Source: JBFMHP01 sp040752855 (lineage in GTDB: Bacteria; Pseudomonadota; Gammaproteobacteria; RBG-16-57-12). Taken from it: a stretch of 64,000 nucleotides of DNA. This document shows positions 1 through 8,139 of the stretch, piece by piece. Position numbers and translations under genes: made by a program. The notes under the pieces are model-generated. The model searched no databases and had not been told where the DNA came from. It saw nothing but the letters and a program-made list of their open reading frames with translations. The stretch's first letter is position 1. Each line of letters opens with the position of its first letter. The stretch spans positions 50,312 through 114,311 of the forward strand of contig JBFMHP010000006.1 in assembly GCA_040752855.1 (NCBI GenBank). The letters run 5' to 3'.

Positions 1-2
1 AA

Positions 3-878
3 ATGAATCAGACCCACAAAACCGCACAACGCATGTTGACCGAGGCCGAGCGCGCCTGTACCACCGCGCAAACCGAGGGCGGCAACGCCGTGCGCACCAT
101 GCAGACCATGGCGGTGGAAAACACCGAAGACTCCGCCAAAAAGATCCGCCAGGCGCTGGACAACAATAAATTCAAACTCTTGTTCCAGCCCATCGTCAGT
201 CTGCATGCGGAACCGGGCGAGCGGTATGAGGTCTTGTTGCGCATGATGGGTGACAACGGCGAAGAAATCTCACCGGCCGCCTTCCTGCCGGTTGCCGAGA
301 TGTCCAACATGCTCCCGGAGATCGATCGCTGGGTCATCAAACAGAGCGTGAGCACCCTTGCCTACCAGCGCCGCAACGGCAAAGAACTCAAATTGTTCGT
401 CAAACTTTCCGAGCAATCCATCGCGGACCCAGGCCTCCTGCCCTGGATCAACGCCTATCTTAATGCGGCGCGGTTGCGCGGGGACTGCCTCGTATTCGAA
501 CTCAGCGAAGAAGGCATTCATGAGGATCTCAAGCTCGCCAAGGAATTCGCCACTGCGTTGCAACAACTGCATTGTGAAATCGCCATCGACCATGTCACCA
601 GCGCCATTGCCAAATCCAACTATTTGCGCCATATTCCGGCCAAGTACGTCAAGATCGACGGCTCGATCATCTCCAGCATCACCAGTGACCCGAGCAGCCA
701 AGAAGCGGCCAAGCTGATCACGGCGACAAGCCTGGCGCAAAACAAGCTCACCGTTGCCGAGTTCGTGCATGACGCCAACACCCTGGCCATGCTCTGGCAA
801 TTCGGCGTCAACTTCGTGCAGGGATATTATCTGCAGAAACCGGCCCCGCAGATGCAATACGATTTCTCGAGCACCTGA
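3..878 (+). CDS. GGDEF/EAL-type protein, degenerate EAL domain (5' end cut by window)
   Basis: C-terminal 291 residues of a cyclic-di-GMP-type signalling protein; the frame runs into the left edge. Residues 1-35 look like the last helix of a GGDEF domain and residues about 50-285 form an EAL domain. The signature Glu motif reads EVLLR. The usual NLS is KLS, the DDFG loop reads IDHVTS and the AEGVE loop reads AEFVH, so several metal and catalytic acids are missing. The domain is therefore predicted to bind c-di-GMP or a partner rather than hydrolyse it, as known for FimX, whose EVL motif it resembles. The link to type IV pili is inference only. It ends at a shared terminator. Confidence 0.8.
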   Translation: MNQTHKTAQRMLTEAERACTTAQTEGGNAVRTMQTMAVENTEDSAKKIRQALDNNKFKLLFQPIVSLHAEPGERYEVLLRMMGDNGEEISPAAFLPVAEMSNMLPEIDRWVIKQSVSTLAYQRRNGKELKLFVKLSEQSIADPGLLPWINAYLNAARLRGDCLVFELSEEGIHEDLKLAKEFATALQQLHCEIAIDHVTSAIAKSNYLRHIPAKYVKIDGSIISSITSDPSSQEAAKLITATSLAQNKLTVAEFVHDANTLAMLWQFGVNFVQGYYLQKPAPQMQYDFSST

Positions 879-896
879 TTTGAGCTCTCCAAAACA

Positions 897-924
897 AAAA
901 AGGCGTGCCATGGCACGCCTTTTT
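897..924. terminator. Bidirectional rho-independent terminator
   Basis: A perfect palindrome of A5-GGCGTGC, loop CATG, GCACGCC-T5 lies between the convergent EAL gene and htpX. With A and T tracts on both sides it can serve both strands. Confidence 0.9.
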
Positions 925-946
925 ATTTGGTCCATCACTCAGCGGA

Positions 947-1831
947 TCAACGCTGGGCTCTCAATGTCGCGATACGTTCCTCAAGCGGCGGATGGGTCAT
1001 AAAGAGCCGCTTGATACCATGGCCCAGTCCACCCGAGATGCCGAAGGCGGCCATTTGGTCCGGCAGATGCGGCTGACTCACATTGCGTTGCAGACGCTCC
1101 AGCGCGGCGATCATCTTCTCGCGTCCGGCCAACTGCGCCCCGCCGCTGTCGGCGCGGAACTCGCGTTGACGGCTGAACCACATCACGATGACGCTCGCCA
1201 GGATGCCCAGCACCAGCTCGGCGACGATGGCCGTGATCCAGAAGGCCGGGCCGTGGCCGTTTTCATTCTTGAACACCACGCGATCGACGAGATGGCCGAT
1301 CACGCGCGAGAGGAAGATGACGAAGGTGTTGACCACCCCCTGGATCAGGGCCAGGGTCACCATGTCGCCGTTGGCCACGTGGCTGACTTCATGCCCCAGC
1401 ACGGCCTCGGCCTCATCGCGGGTCATGTTTTGCAGCAAACCGGTGCTCACCGCCACCAAGGCGTTGTTGCGCGACATACCGGTGGCAAAGGCATTCACAT
1501 CCGGACTATCGTAGATCGCCACTTCCGGCATACCGATGCCGGCGGCCTTGGCCTGCCGGGCGACGGTATCCACCAGCCAGCGCTCGCGATCGTTGCGCGG
1601 CTGCTCGATCACCTGCGCGCCGGTCATGCGCTTGGCCGTCCATTTGGAGATCGCCAGCGAAATCAAGGAACCGCCAAAGCCCATCACGGCGGCGAAGATC
1701 AACAAGGCATTGAAATTCAGATTTGAGCCTTGCTGATCGAGGATGCTGTCCACGCCGAGCAGTCTCAGCGTGATGCTCAGCACCAAGACGATAGCCAAGT
1801 TGGTCACCAGAAACAGAAAGATCCGCTTCAT
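947..1831 (-). CDS. htpX: Membrane zinc metalloprotease HtpX
   Basis: M48-family protease of the inner membrane that degrades misfolded membrane proteins, a heat-shock/quality-control function known from the family. The 294 residues match HtpX length. An N-terminal hydrophobic hairpin (about 1-60) precedes the zinc motif HEVSH, two further membrane segments follow, and the third zinc ligand lies in the downstream REFRAD segment. GGAG lies just upstream of the ATG. Convergent with the EAL gene. Confidence 0.96.
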   Translation of the reverse strand: MKRIFLFLVTNLAIVLVLSITLRLLGVDSILDQQGSNLNFNALLIFAAVMGFGGSLISLAISKWTAKRMTGAQVIEQPRNDRERWLVDTVARQAKAAGIGMPEVAIYDSPDVNAFATGMSRNNALVAVSTGLLQNMTRDEAEAVLGHEVSHVANGDMVTLALIQGVVNTFVIFLSRVIGHLVDRVVFKNENGHGPAFWITAIVAELVLGILASVIVMWFSRQREFRADSGGAQLAGREKMIAALERLQRNVSQPHLPDQMAAFGISGGLGHGIKRLFMTHPPLEERIATLRAQR

Positions 1832-1951
1832 CTAACACTCCAAACATTACTGACGGAATTCACATTTTAGCATAGTGCGCGTCGCGGCAGGCCAGTATGC
1901 TGACGACGCACAGCTGTTTAAATAGGGGCTTTCAGGCGGTTTTCAAGAGGA

Positions 1952-3718
1952 TCAAAGCGCGATCTCTTCGGCCGGATTTTCCGGCTGAACGGAAAAGATG
2001 GTGAACTCCTCGTGCCGCGAGGCGGTTTCGCCGAGGATCACGGAGATGGTTTTCTTTTCCTGGCGTAAAAACACGTTCGCGCCGGAACTCAGTCTGTTTT
2101 TGTTGTGGGCGACGATCTGCCAGCGGGCGTTGCGATTGCGGATCAGAAAGGCCGGCCAGGCCTGTTCGGCCTTCTGCTCGCTGGGCGTTTGCACGGCGAT
2201 GGCGCGGACCTCGTCGGCGAGTTTGATCAAGGTGATCAGCAAATCCCCGCTTGCCCGGGTGATGCGGCCGATGTAGCCGATGATGAAATCCGTTTCCGCA
2301 CCGTCGATGGCGTTGAACAAGGCCACCTGGCCGATGGCCATCGGCGTGACGTAGGTGGTCTCACGCGTTTTGATCTGCGTGCCGCCCTCGCTGTCATTGA
2401 CCACAAACCAGCGCGCCTCGTCCTTGATCTGCCGGCTGTCGTCGGTCAGCATCGAGGTGCGGCCCGCCAGCATCTCCGAGAGGGTATTGGTGTCCTTGGT
2501 CTTGGTCTTGGGATGCTGAATGTTGTGCAAGCGCCGGTGGGCTTCTGTGAATCCAAAGAAGGCCTTCATGTTTTCGTATTGATTGATATGCTGCCGCTCG
2601 TGCCGGCGCAGGCGCGGGTGCAACCGCAGGCGCAGCCGCTCGAGGAACAGGCCGCGATCCTGCGCACCGAGCACCGACAGCGGCGGCGACATCTTCTCCA
2701 CCGCCGCCTCGGGCGGCAGACTGAAGATGATCGCATGATCGTCATTGACCTGCGTCTTGAGGGCGCTGATGTCCAGCAGCAGTCCCGTGGTGTATTTGTC
2801 CTTGCGGGCATACACGGCGGGGCGGTCTTGGCCGAACAGGCACAACAAATGCCCGCTGGGCACCTCGCCGCCGGCGTCCTCGCGGATCTTGACCTTGGGT
2901 TCGATGATCTTCATGTAGGCGTCCATCACGTGGATCTGTTCAGCGGGCCAGGTCAGGGTATCGACCATGCCCAGCAACTGGATCGAGATATAGAGCTGCT
3001 GGGCGGATGCCTTGATGGCGCCGGTCTCGATTACGGAACGGTTGTCACGCAAATACGTTGGGATGCAACCCGACAGGCGCACGGCCTGCGTCGCGTCCTC
3101 ATAATGCCAGAGGATGAAAAAGACCTGATTGCACACCGCCCAGCGCTTCGGCGACAGCAATTGGTAACGCAAGGCGTTGACCCGCTGCTCGGTCAGGATC
3201 AGATCGAGCAAGCGATGGCCCGCCTGGCGCAACCGGGGGCGGTTGATGACATAACGCAGGTCGGACAAACGGTAGTCATGATCGAAGATGCGTTCGTAAC
3301 CGGCGGAAAGCTCCCGGAGCGCCTCGCCGACGCGATCGAGATTCTCCCGCCGCGCGCTCGATTCGGGCACCGCATGGCTGTCGCGGCAATTGAGGTAGAC
3401 GTTGGCGATGTGCGGCGCGAGATAGCGCAGATACGTCTCCAACAGCCGCATGCGCCGCCAGGTCGAGACCTTGTGACGATTGAGCAGGGCAAGTTGGGAA
3501 ATGGCATATTCCAACGCAACCAGCGGCGTGGCGCTGTAGGAACGCAGCACCTTGGCCACGCTGGATGCGCTGGTCTCCGGCCGCTCCCCGCGCCCCTTCA
3601 GATAATTGGGCAGTTCGAACTTGAGTCGATAGTCCCGAATGGGGAGATCCTTCACCCCGCCTTCTTTAACGACCGTCCAGATCTGTTTGACCGAATCGAA
3701 TAGCGCCCCCACATCCAC
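1952..3718 (-). CDS. Conserved hypothetical protein, 588 aa, downstream of parC
   Basis: Not recognised. A soluble protein without signal peptide or membrane segment. The N-terminal 230 residues are helical and rich in Arg and Leu. The middle (about 300-400) is charged. The C-terminal 150 residues look like mixed beta, ending in a segment with regularly spaced hydrophobic strands. The C-terminal part vaguely recalls PilZ-like barrels seen in some c-di-GMP effectors, but I do not see the RxxxR and DxSxxG signatures, so no such function is claimed. It starts 15 bases after the parC stop, suggesting one transcript. Confidence 0.75.
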   Translation of the reverse strand: MDVGALFDSVKQIWTVVKEGGVKDLPIRDYRLKFELPNYLKGRGERPETSASSVAKVLRSYSATPLVALEYAISQLALLNRHKVSTWRRMRLLETYLRYLAPHIANVYLNCRDSHAVPESSARRENLDRVGEALRELSAGYERIFDHDYRLSDLRYVINRPRLRQAGHRLLDLILTEQRVNALRYQLLSPKRWAVCNQVFFILWHYEDATQAVRLSGCIPTYLRDNRSVIETGAIKASAQQLYISIQLLGMVDTLTWPAEQIHVMDAYMKIIEPKVKIREDAGGEVPSGHLLCLFGQDRPAVYARKDKYTTGLLLDISALKTQVNDDHAIIFSLPPEAAVEKMSPPLSVLGAQDRGLFLERLRLRLHPRLRRHERQHINQYENMKAFFGFTEAHRRLHNIQHPKTKTKDTNTLSEMLAGRTSMLTDDSRQIKDEARWFVVNDSEGGTQIKTRETTYVTPMAIGQVALFNAIDGAETDFIIGYIGRITRASGDLLITLIKLADEVRAIAVQTPSEQKAEQAWPAFLIRNRNARWQIVAHNKNRLSSGANVFLRQEKKTISVILGETASRHEEFTIFSVQPENPAEEIAL

Positions 3719-3733
3719 CTCAAAACCAACCGC

Positions 3734-5986
3734 CTATTCCCCCAGCTCGATCCGGTCAACCTTCTGGAACCCACGAGGCAGCTTGTTGCCGCGGCGCCCG
3801 CGTTCGCTGAAATAGTGTTCCAGATCCTTGCCCTTGATCTTGCAATGCCGCGATCCGGCGTGAATCTTCAAGGTATCATGCGGTGACAAAACTGCAACCC
3901 CTATCAGGTATTCCTCACGTGCAGCCGCCCGCGCGGAGGGGATGCCAAAGATCTTGACCCCCTTGCCCTTGCCCAGTTCCGGCAAGTCCTTGGCAGGGAA
4001 GACCAGCATCCGTCCGTCATTGGTCACGGCCGCCACCAGCTCATTCTCCATGTCATTGATCAGCACCGGCGCCAAGGCGCGGCTGCCTTCGGAAACATTC
4101 AGCAGCGTCTTGCCCGATTTGTTCTTGGCATGGAGATTCTCAAGCCGCGTGACAAAGCCATAACCGCTGTCGGAGGCGATGAGGCAGAACTGTTCGTTGG
4201 CTCCCATCACCATCCCGACGAATTCCGCCTTCTCCGGCGGGCTCAGCCGCCCGGTGAGCGGCTCGCCTTGGCCGCGCGCCGAGGGCAGCGTGTGCGCCGG
4301 CAGGGAATAACTGCGGCCGCTGCTGTCCAGGAACAGGGCCTGCTGATTGCTCTTGCCCTTGGCCGCGACCAGGAAACTATCCCCTGCCTTATAGGCAAGC
4401 GAGCTCGGATCGATGTCATGCCCCTTGGCCGCGCGCACCCAGCCCTTCTCGGAGAGCACCACGGTGATCGGCTCGGCGCCGATGAGCGCGGTCTCCTCCA
4501 TGGCCTTGGCGGCTTCGCGCTCGACGATGGGCGAACGGCGCTCGTCGCCATACTTCTCGGCATCGGCCTGCAATTCATGGCGCACCAGGGTCTTGAGGCG
4601 GCGCTCGGAGCCGAGGGTCTGCTCGATGCTGTCGCGCTCCTTGGCCAGCTCCTCCTGCTCGGCGCGGATCTTCATCTCCTCCAGGCGGGCCAATTGCCGC
4701 AAGCGCGTATCCAGGATGAAATCCGCTTGCAGCTCGCTCAAGCCGAAGCGGCGCATCAGCTCCGCCTTGGGCTCCTCTTCATGACGAATGATATGGATCA
4801 CCTCGTCGATGTTGAGGAAGGCGATCAGCAGGCCGTCCAACAGGTGCAGCCGCTGCTTGACCTTCTCCAGCCTGAACTCCAAGCGCCGGCGCACGGTGGC
4901 AACGCGGAACTCCAGCCATTCGTGCAGCATGGTCAGCAGGTTCTTGACCTGCGGTCGGCCGTTGAGACCGATCACGTTCATATTAACGCGGTAGCTGCGC
5001 TCCAGATCGGTGGTGGCGAACAAATGGGCCATGAGCTGATCGGCATCGACGCGGTTGGAGCGCGGCACGATCACCAGGCGCGTGGGGTTCTCGTGATCCG
5101 ACTCGTCGCGCAGGTCCTCGACCATGGGCAGCTTCTTCGCCTGCATCTGGCCGGCGATCTGCTCCAGCACCTTGGCCCCCGACACTTGATACGGCAGCGC
5201 AGTGATGACGATGTCGCCTTCCTCGCGTATCCAGCGGGCGCGCATGCGAACCGAGCCGTTGCCGGTCTCGTACATCTTGCGGATCTCCGCGGCGGGCGTG
5301 ATGATCTCGGCCTCGGTGGGATAGTCGGGCCCGCGCACGTGTTCGAGCAATTCCTCGAGCGTAGCCTTCGGGGATTCCAGCAGACGGATGCAGGCGCTGG
5401 CCACCTCGCGCAGATTGTGCGGCGGGATGTCGGTGGCCATGCCCACGGCGATCCCGGTCGTGCCGTTGAGCAGCACATGGGGCACACGCGCCGGCAGCAC
5501 GGCGGGCTCTTCCAGCGTACCGTCGAAATTCGGCACCCAGTCCACCGTGCCCTGATTGGCCTCGGACAACAACAGCTCGGCAAAGGGCGTAAGCCGCGAT
5601 TCGGTATAGCGCATCGCCGCGAAGGATTTCGGATCATCCGGGGAACCCCAGTTGCCCTGCCCGTCGATCAATGGATAACGATAGGAAAACGGCTGGGCCA
5701 TCAGCACCATGGCCTCGTAACAGGCCGAATCGCCGTGCGGATGGAATTTACCGAGCACATCCCCGACGGTGCGGGCGGATTTCTTGAACTTGGCCCCGGC
5801 GTTCAACCCCAGCTCGGACATCGCGTAGATGATCCGCCGCTGCACCGGCTTCAAACCATCGCCGATGTTCGGCAGGGCGCGGTCCATGATGACGTACATG
5901 GAATAATCGAGATAGGCCTTCTCCGCAAAGACCTTCAGCGGCTGCTTCTCGATACCTTCGTGATTGATGTGTGCGCTATCACTCAT
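3734..5986 (-). CDS. parC: DNA topoisomerase IV subunit A
   Basis: Breakage-reunion subunit of topoisomerase IV, which decatenates replicated chromosomes together with ParE (encoded at 8.1-10.0 kb). At 750 residues it is a normal ParC. The winged-helix region contains the catalytic Tyr in AAMRYTESRL, followed by a coiled coil and a short C-terminal beta-propeller, shorter than in GyrA. The QRRIIYAM and HPHGDSACYEAMV segments of the quinolone pocket are intact, with Ser in HGDSA, the usual susceptible residue. A 588-codon gene follows 15 bases downstream. parC and parE are separated by two genes. Confidence 0.97.
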   Translation of the reverse strand: MSDSAHINHEGIEKQPLKVFAEKAYLDYSMYVIMDRALPNIGDGLKPVQRRIIYAMSELGLNAGAKFKKSARTVGDVLGKFHPHGDSACYEAMVLMAQPFSYRYPLIDGQGNWGSPDDPKSFAAMRYTESRLTPFAELLLSEANQGTVDWVPNFDGTLEEPAVLPARVPHVLLNGTTGIAVGMATDIPPHNLREVASACIRLLESPKATLEELLEHVRGPDYPTEAEIITPAAEIRKMYETGNGSVRMRARWIREEGDIVITALPYQVSGAKVLEQIAGQMQAKKLPMVEDLRDESDHENPTRLVIVPRSNRVDADQLMAHLFATTDLERSYRVNMNVIGLNGRPQVKNLLTMLHEWLEFRVATVRRRLEFRLEKVKQRLHLLDGLLIAFLNIDEVIHIIRHEEEPKAELMRRFGLSELQADFILDTRLRQLARLEEMKIRAEQEELAKERDSIEQTLGSERRLKTLVRHELQADAEKYGDERRSPIVEREAAKAMEETALIGAEPITVVLSEKGWVRAAKGHDIDPSSLAYKAGDSFLVAAKGKSNQQALFLDSSGRSYSLPAHTLPSARGQGEPLTGRLSPPEKAEFVGMVMGANEQFCLIASDSGYGFVTRLENLHAKNKSGKTLLNVSEGSRALAPVLINDMENELVAAVTNDGRMLVFPAKDLPELGKGKGVKIFGIPSARAAAREEYLIGVAVLSPHDTLKIHAGSRHCKIKGKDLEHYFSERGRRGNKLPRGFQKVDRIELGE

Positions 5987-6249
5987 AATCTGACCATACT
6001 CTAATATTCATCAGGCTCTAAGCCCTTGCACCCAATGCTGTCGAACCCCTCAAGGGTAAAAAACATGCCATCAGCCAGGCATTTTGAAATCATTATTTAC
6101 ATTCTGAACTAAAGATTCCCAGCCCCGGGTCCGATATGGACTGTGTCATGCAACAGGACGAAGACCGTAGATTAAACGGCATAACCCCCGATTGTTCAAC
6201 ATAATAAAAAATCAACAATCAAATGCACACTGCAACAGAGGCTGGAAAG
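5987..6249. other. Intergenic region parC / HDOD gene
   Basis: Divergent spacer of about 260 bases, AT-rich near the HDOD start. It presumably holds both promoters, but I could not pick a convincing -35/-10 pair and see no gene. Confidence 0.4.
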
Positions 6250-7128
6250 ATGGAAATCGTTGGAAAAAGAGAGTTTGCCACCCAGGTCCGCGCACGCCTG
6301 CAAAACACGACGGCGCTCCCCCCCCTGCCCGAACTCGCTCACGATCTGCTGCGGCTGCGTAACAATCCGCACGCCGACATCGATGACTTGGCGTCCATCA
6401 TCAAACGCGACCCGAGTCTCGCAGCGCAAGTCATGCGCCAGGCAAAGATGGGTATATACGGATACGGCGACCGTCTCACCTCGATCGAACAGGCCATCTC
6501 CCTGGTGATGGGTTTTGAAAACGCCTTATTCATGACGCTGGGCATCGCCAGCGGAAAATTCCTGAACACTCCGAACACGGGCCCGCTGGCCCGCCAGAGC
6601 ATCTGGCAGCAGGCGCTGGCCACGGCGGCGCTGGCCCAGCAGCTGAGCACCCTGGTGGACAAGAAGATCCGCCCCTCCAGCGGCCTGTGCTATCTCAGCG
6701 GCCTGCTGCACAACTTCGGCTATTTCCTGTTCGGACACTGGTACCCCGAGCATTACAACTATCTGAACAAGCTCATCGAGGCCCATCCCGAGGACGATAT
6801 CCGCGATCTGGAACTCCACGCCTTCGGCATCACGCACGACATGGTCGGCACCTGGCTGCTGCGCGCCTGGAACATGCCGCCGGAAGTCATCACCGCCGTC
6901 TCCGAGCACCACTTTCCCGACTTCGGCGGGGAAAACGCGATCTATCCCAAACTGGTAGCCATCGCCAACCGCATGCTCGGCAACCCCGGCATGAAGGATT
7001 CCTGCGCCTACCTCGATACCGACGCACTGCTGGAAAGTATCGGCATCGACCACATCAAGGCGGAAGACGCCCTGGAAAAGGTCAAAAAGTGCCTGCCCCA
7101 GTTCCGGGAAGTCGCTGGCCAAATGTAA
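6250..7128 (+). CDS. HDOD domain signalling protein
   Basis: A single HDOD domain (HD-related output domain, without nuclease activity in characterised members) spans almost the whole protein, residues about 10-210. The opening segment LPPLPELAHDLLRLRNNP and the later HNFGYFLF and EHHFP segments are typical. Such proteins usually act in regulatory cascades with c-di-GMP or chemotaxis systems. The ATG at 6250 is preferred over 6223 because AGAGG lies 8 bases upstream, giving 292 residues. Monocistronic, ended by a strong terminator. Confidence 0.85.
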   Translation: MEIVGKREFATQVRARLQNTTALPPLPELAHDLLRLRNNPHADIDDLASIIKRDPSLAAQVMRQAKMGIYGYGDRLTSIEQAISLVMGFENALFMTLGIASGKFLNTPNTGPLARQSIWQQALATAALAQQLSTLVDKKIRPSSGLCYLSGLLHNFGYFLFGHWYPEHYNYLNKLIEAHPEDDIRDLELHAFGITHDMVGTWLLRAWNMPPEVITAVSEHHFPDFGGENAIYPKLVAIANRMLGNPGMKDSCAYLDTDALLESIGIDHIKAEDALEKVKKCLPQFREVAGQM

Positions 7129-7140
7129 TTCGATCCAACA

Positions 7141-7171
7141 AAAAGGGCCTGTCATTACGACAGGCCCTTTT
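7141..7171 (+). terminator. Terminator of HDOD gene
   Basis: 13-bp perfect stem (AAAAGGGCCTGTC / GACAGGCCCTTTT) with loop ATTAC, starting 12 bases after the stop. The A- and T-rich ends allow use from either side. Confidence 0.9.
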
Positions 7172-7182
7172 CATTTTAATTA

Positions 7183-7259
7183 ATGTAGGGTGCATTCCAT
7201 GCACCATTTGCCTCGTGCACATACCGACGGATTGGTGGTGCATGGAATGCACCCTACAT
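7183..7259. repeat. 24-bp inverted repeat, GTAGGGTGCATTCCATGCACC family
   Basis: Arms 7183-7206 and 7236-7259 are perfect reverse complements with a 29-base spacer, and each arm is itself nearly palindromic around GTGCATTCCATGCAC. Single or decayed copies occur at 32585-32606 and 31876-31896. Dispersed short repeat; function unknown. Confidence 0.85.
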
Positions 7260-7315
7260 GGTTGAGCGGACGTGGTACCCATTCCTCGTAGGCACAAACA
7301 TCGTGCCTATCCGGC

Positions 7316-7858
7316 TTACATTTTCAATAAAATGGCGACTGAGAAATTTGTAACTTCAATGTCACTCTCACCCTGGAAAATCTCGTATAACCCACGAACA
7401 GATAACCTTTCATACATGTCATATGTCATACCAAAACCATAGGTGATATCATCGCCACTAATAGATGCCAGCTTTTCTCCGTGAACAACACTATTAAGGT
7501 TCCAGGAAACAACCCCCCCTTTTATATTCATATTCAGTCTTCTATTAATAGGGACGTACCCTAAAAGCGAAAGCTCCAACCCATCAAATTCAACATATGT
7601 GTCACAATCACAAGCATGCTCCATTTTGCCCGACTCAAGATAAGCCAATTCAACACCTATATATCCAATCCTTCCGGACAACAGATATTTGAAAGATGAT
7701 GAACTGCCATAGGCAGAAGCACCGACATCAGGAGGGGCATTTATACTCGCTCGACCCAGACTCAATCCCATATACATATCACCTGACTCTTCCGCAAAAA
7801 CATATGATCCAGAAAAAAACATGACCACAAAAACGGCGGAAAAAAACCTTGCTTTCAT
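7316..7858 (-). CDS. Predicted outer-membrane beta-barrel protein
   Basis: 180 residues with a clear signal peptide (MKARFFSAVFVVMFFSGSYVFA, cleaved before EES). After it come alternating hydrophobic/polar strands with Gly and aromatic residues, ending in VAILLKM, as in small 8-strand barrels of the OmpA-like or acyloxyacyl type. No specific family is recognised. Base composition is far more AT-rich than the flanking genes, so recent acquisition is likely. A Cys-rich CDCDTY patch may form a loop disulfide. Sits alone between a dispersed repeat and parE. Confidence 0.7.
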   Translation of the reverse strand: MKARFFSAVFVVMFFSGSYVFAEESGDMYMGLSLGRASINAPPDVGASAYGSSSSFKYLLSGRIGYIGVELAYLESGKMEHACDCDTYVEFDGLELSLLGYVPINRRLNMNIKGGVVSWNLNSVVHGEKLASISGDDITYGFGMTYDMYERLSVRGLYEIFQGESDIEVTNFSVAILLKM

Positions 7859-8139
7859 ACAAATGTCCCTTGTTATCCTTATTTAATTTGGTCCAACCGC
7901 ATAATACCTTAGCTGAGCAGGGCGGGCACGCCTTATGTGCCCAAAACATGGGGGGGGCAGTCCATTCGGTCATCAGCCGACGTGGCACACTTTCCACATG
8001 GGCAAACCCATCCTGACCAGCCGGCATTCAACCAAGGGACTCAGGCCATGAGCGCGGGCAATAAGTCGGTTCCCACTCCAAAAGTGAAAAACAAATCCGT
8101 CACCTTTTCTCTCCATGCCGAGGTTTCGGGGGCGAGGGA
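7859..8139. other. Intergenic region upstream of the OMP gene and downstream of parE
   Basis: About 280 bases. Bases 7900-8130 could be read in short frames, but none has a credible start, RBS or product. It contains a G7 run near 7950. No feature assigned. Confidence 0.4.

Noticed and set aside
2105..3703. Long plus-strand open frame opposite the 588-residue gene
   Set aside because: GC-rich antisense shadow; His/Ala/Gly-rich composition and no RBS. The minus-strand frame is the one that continues the parC operon. The same applies to 4130-6004 opposite parC.
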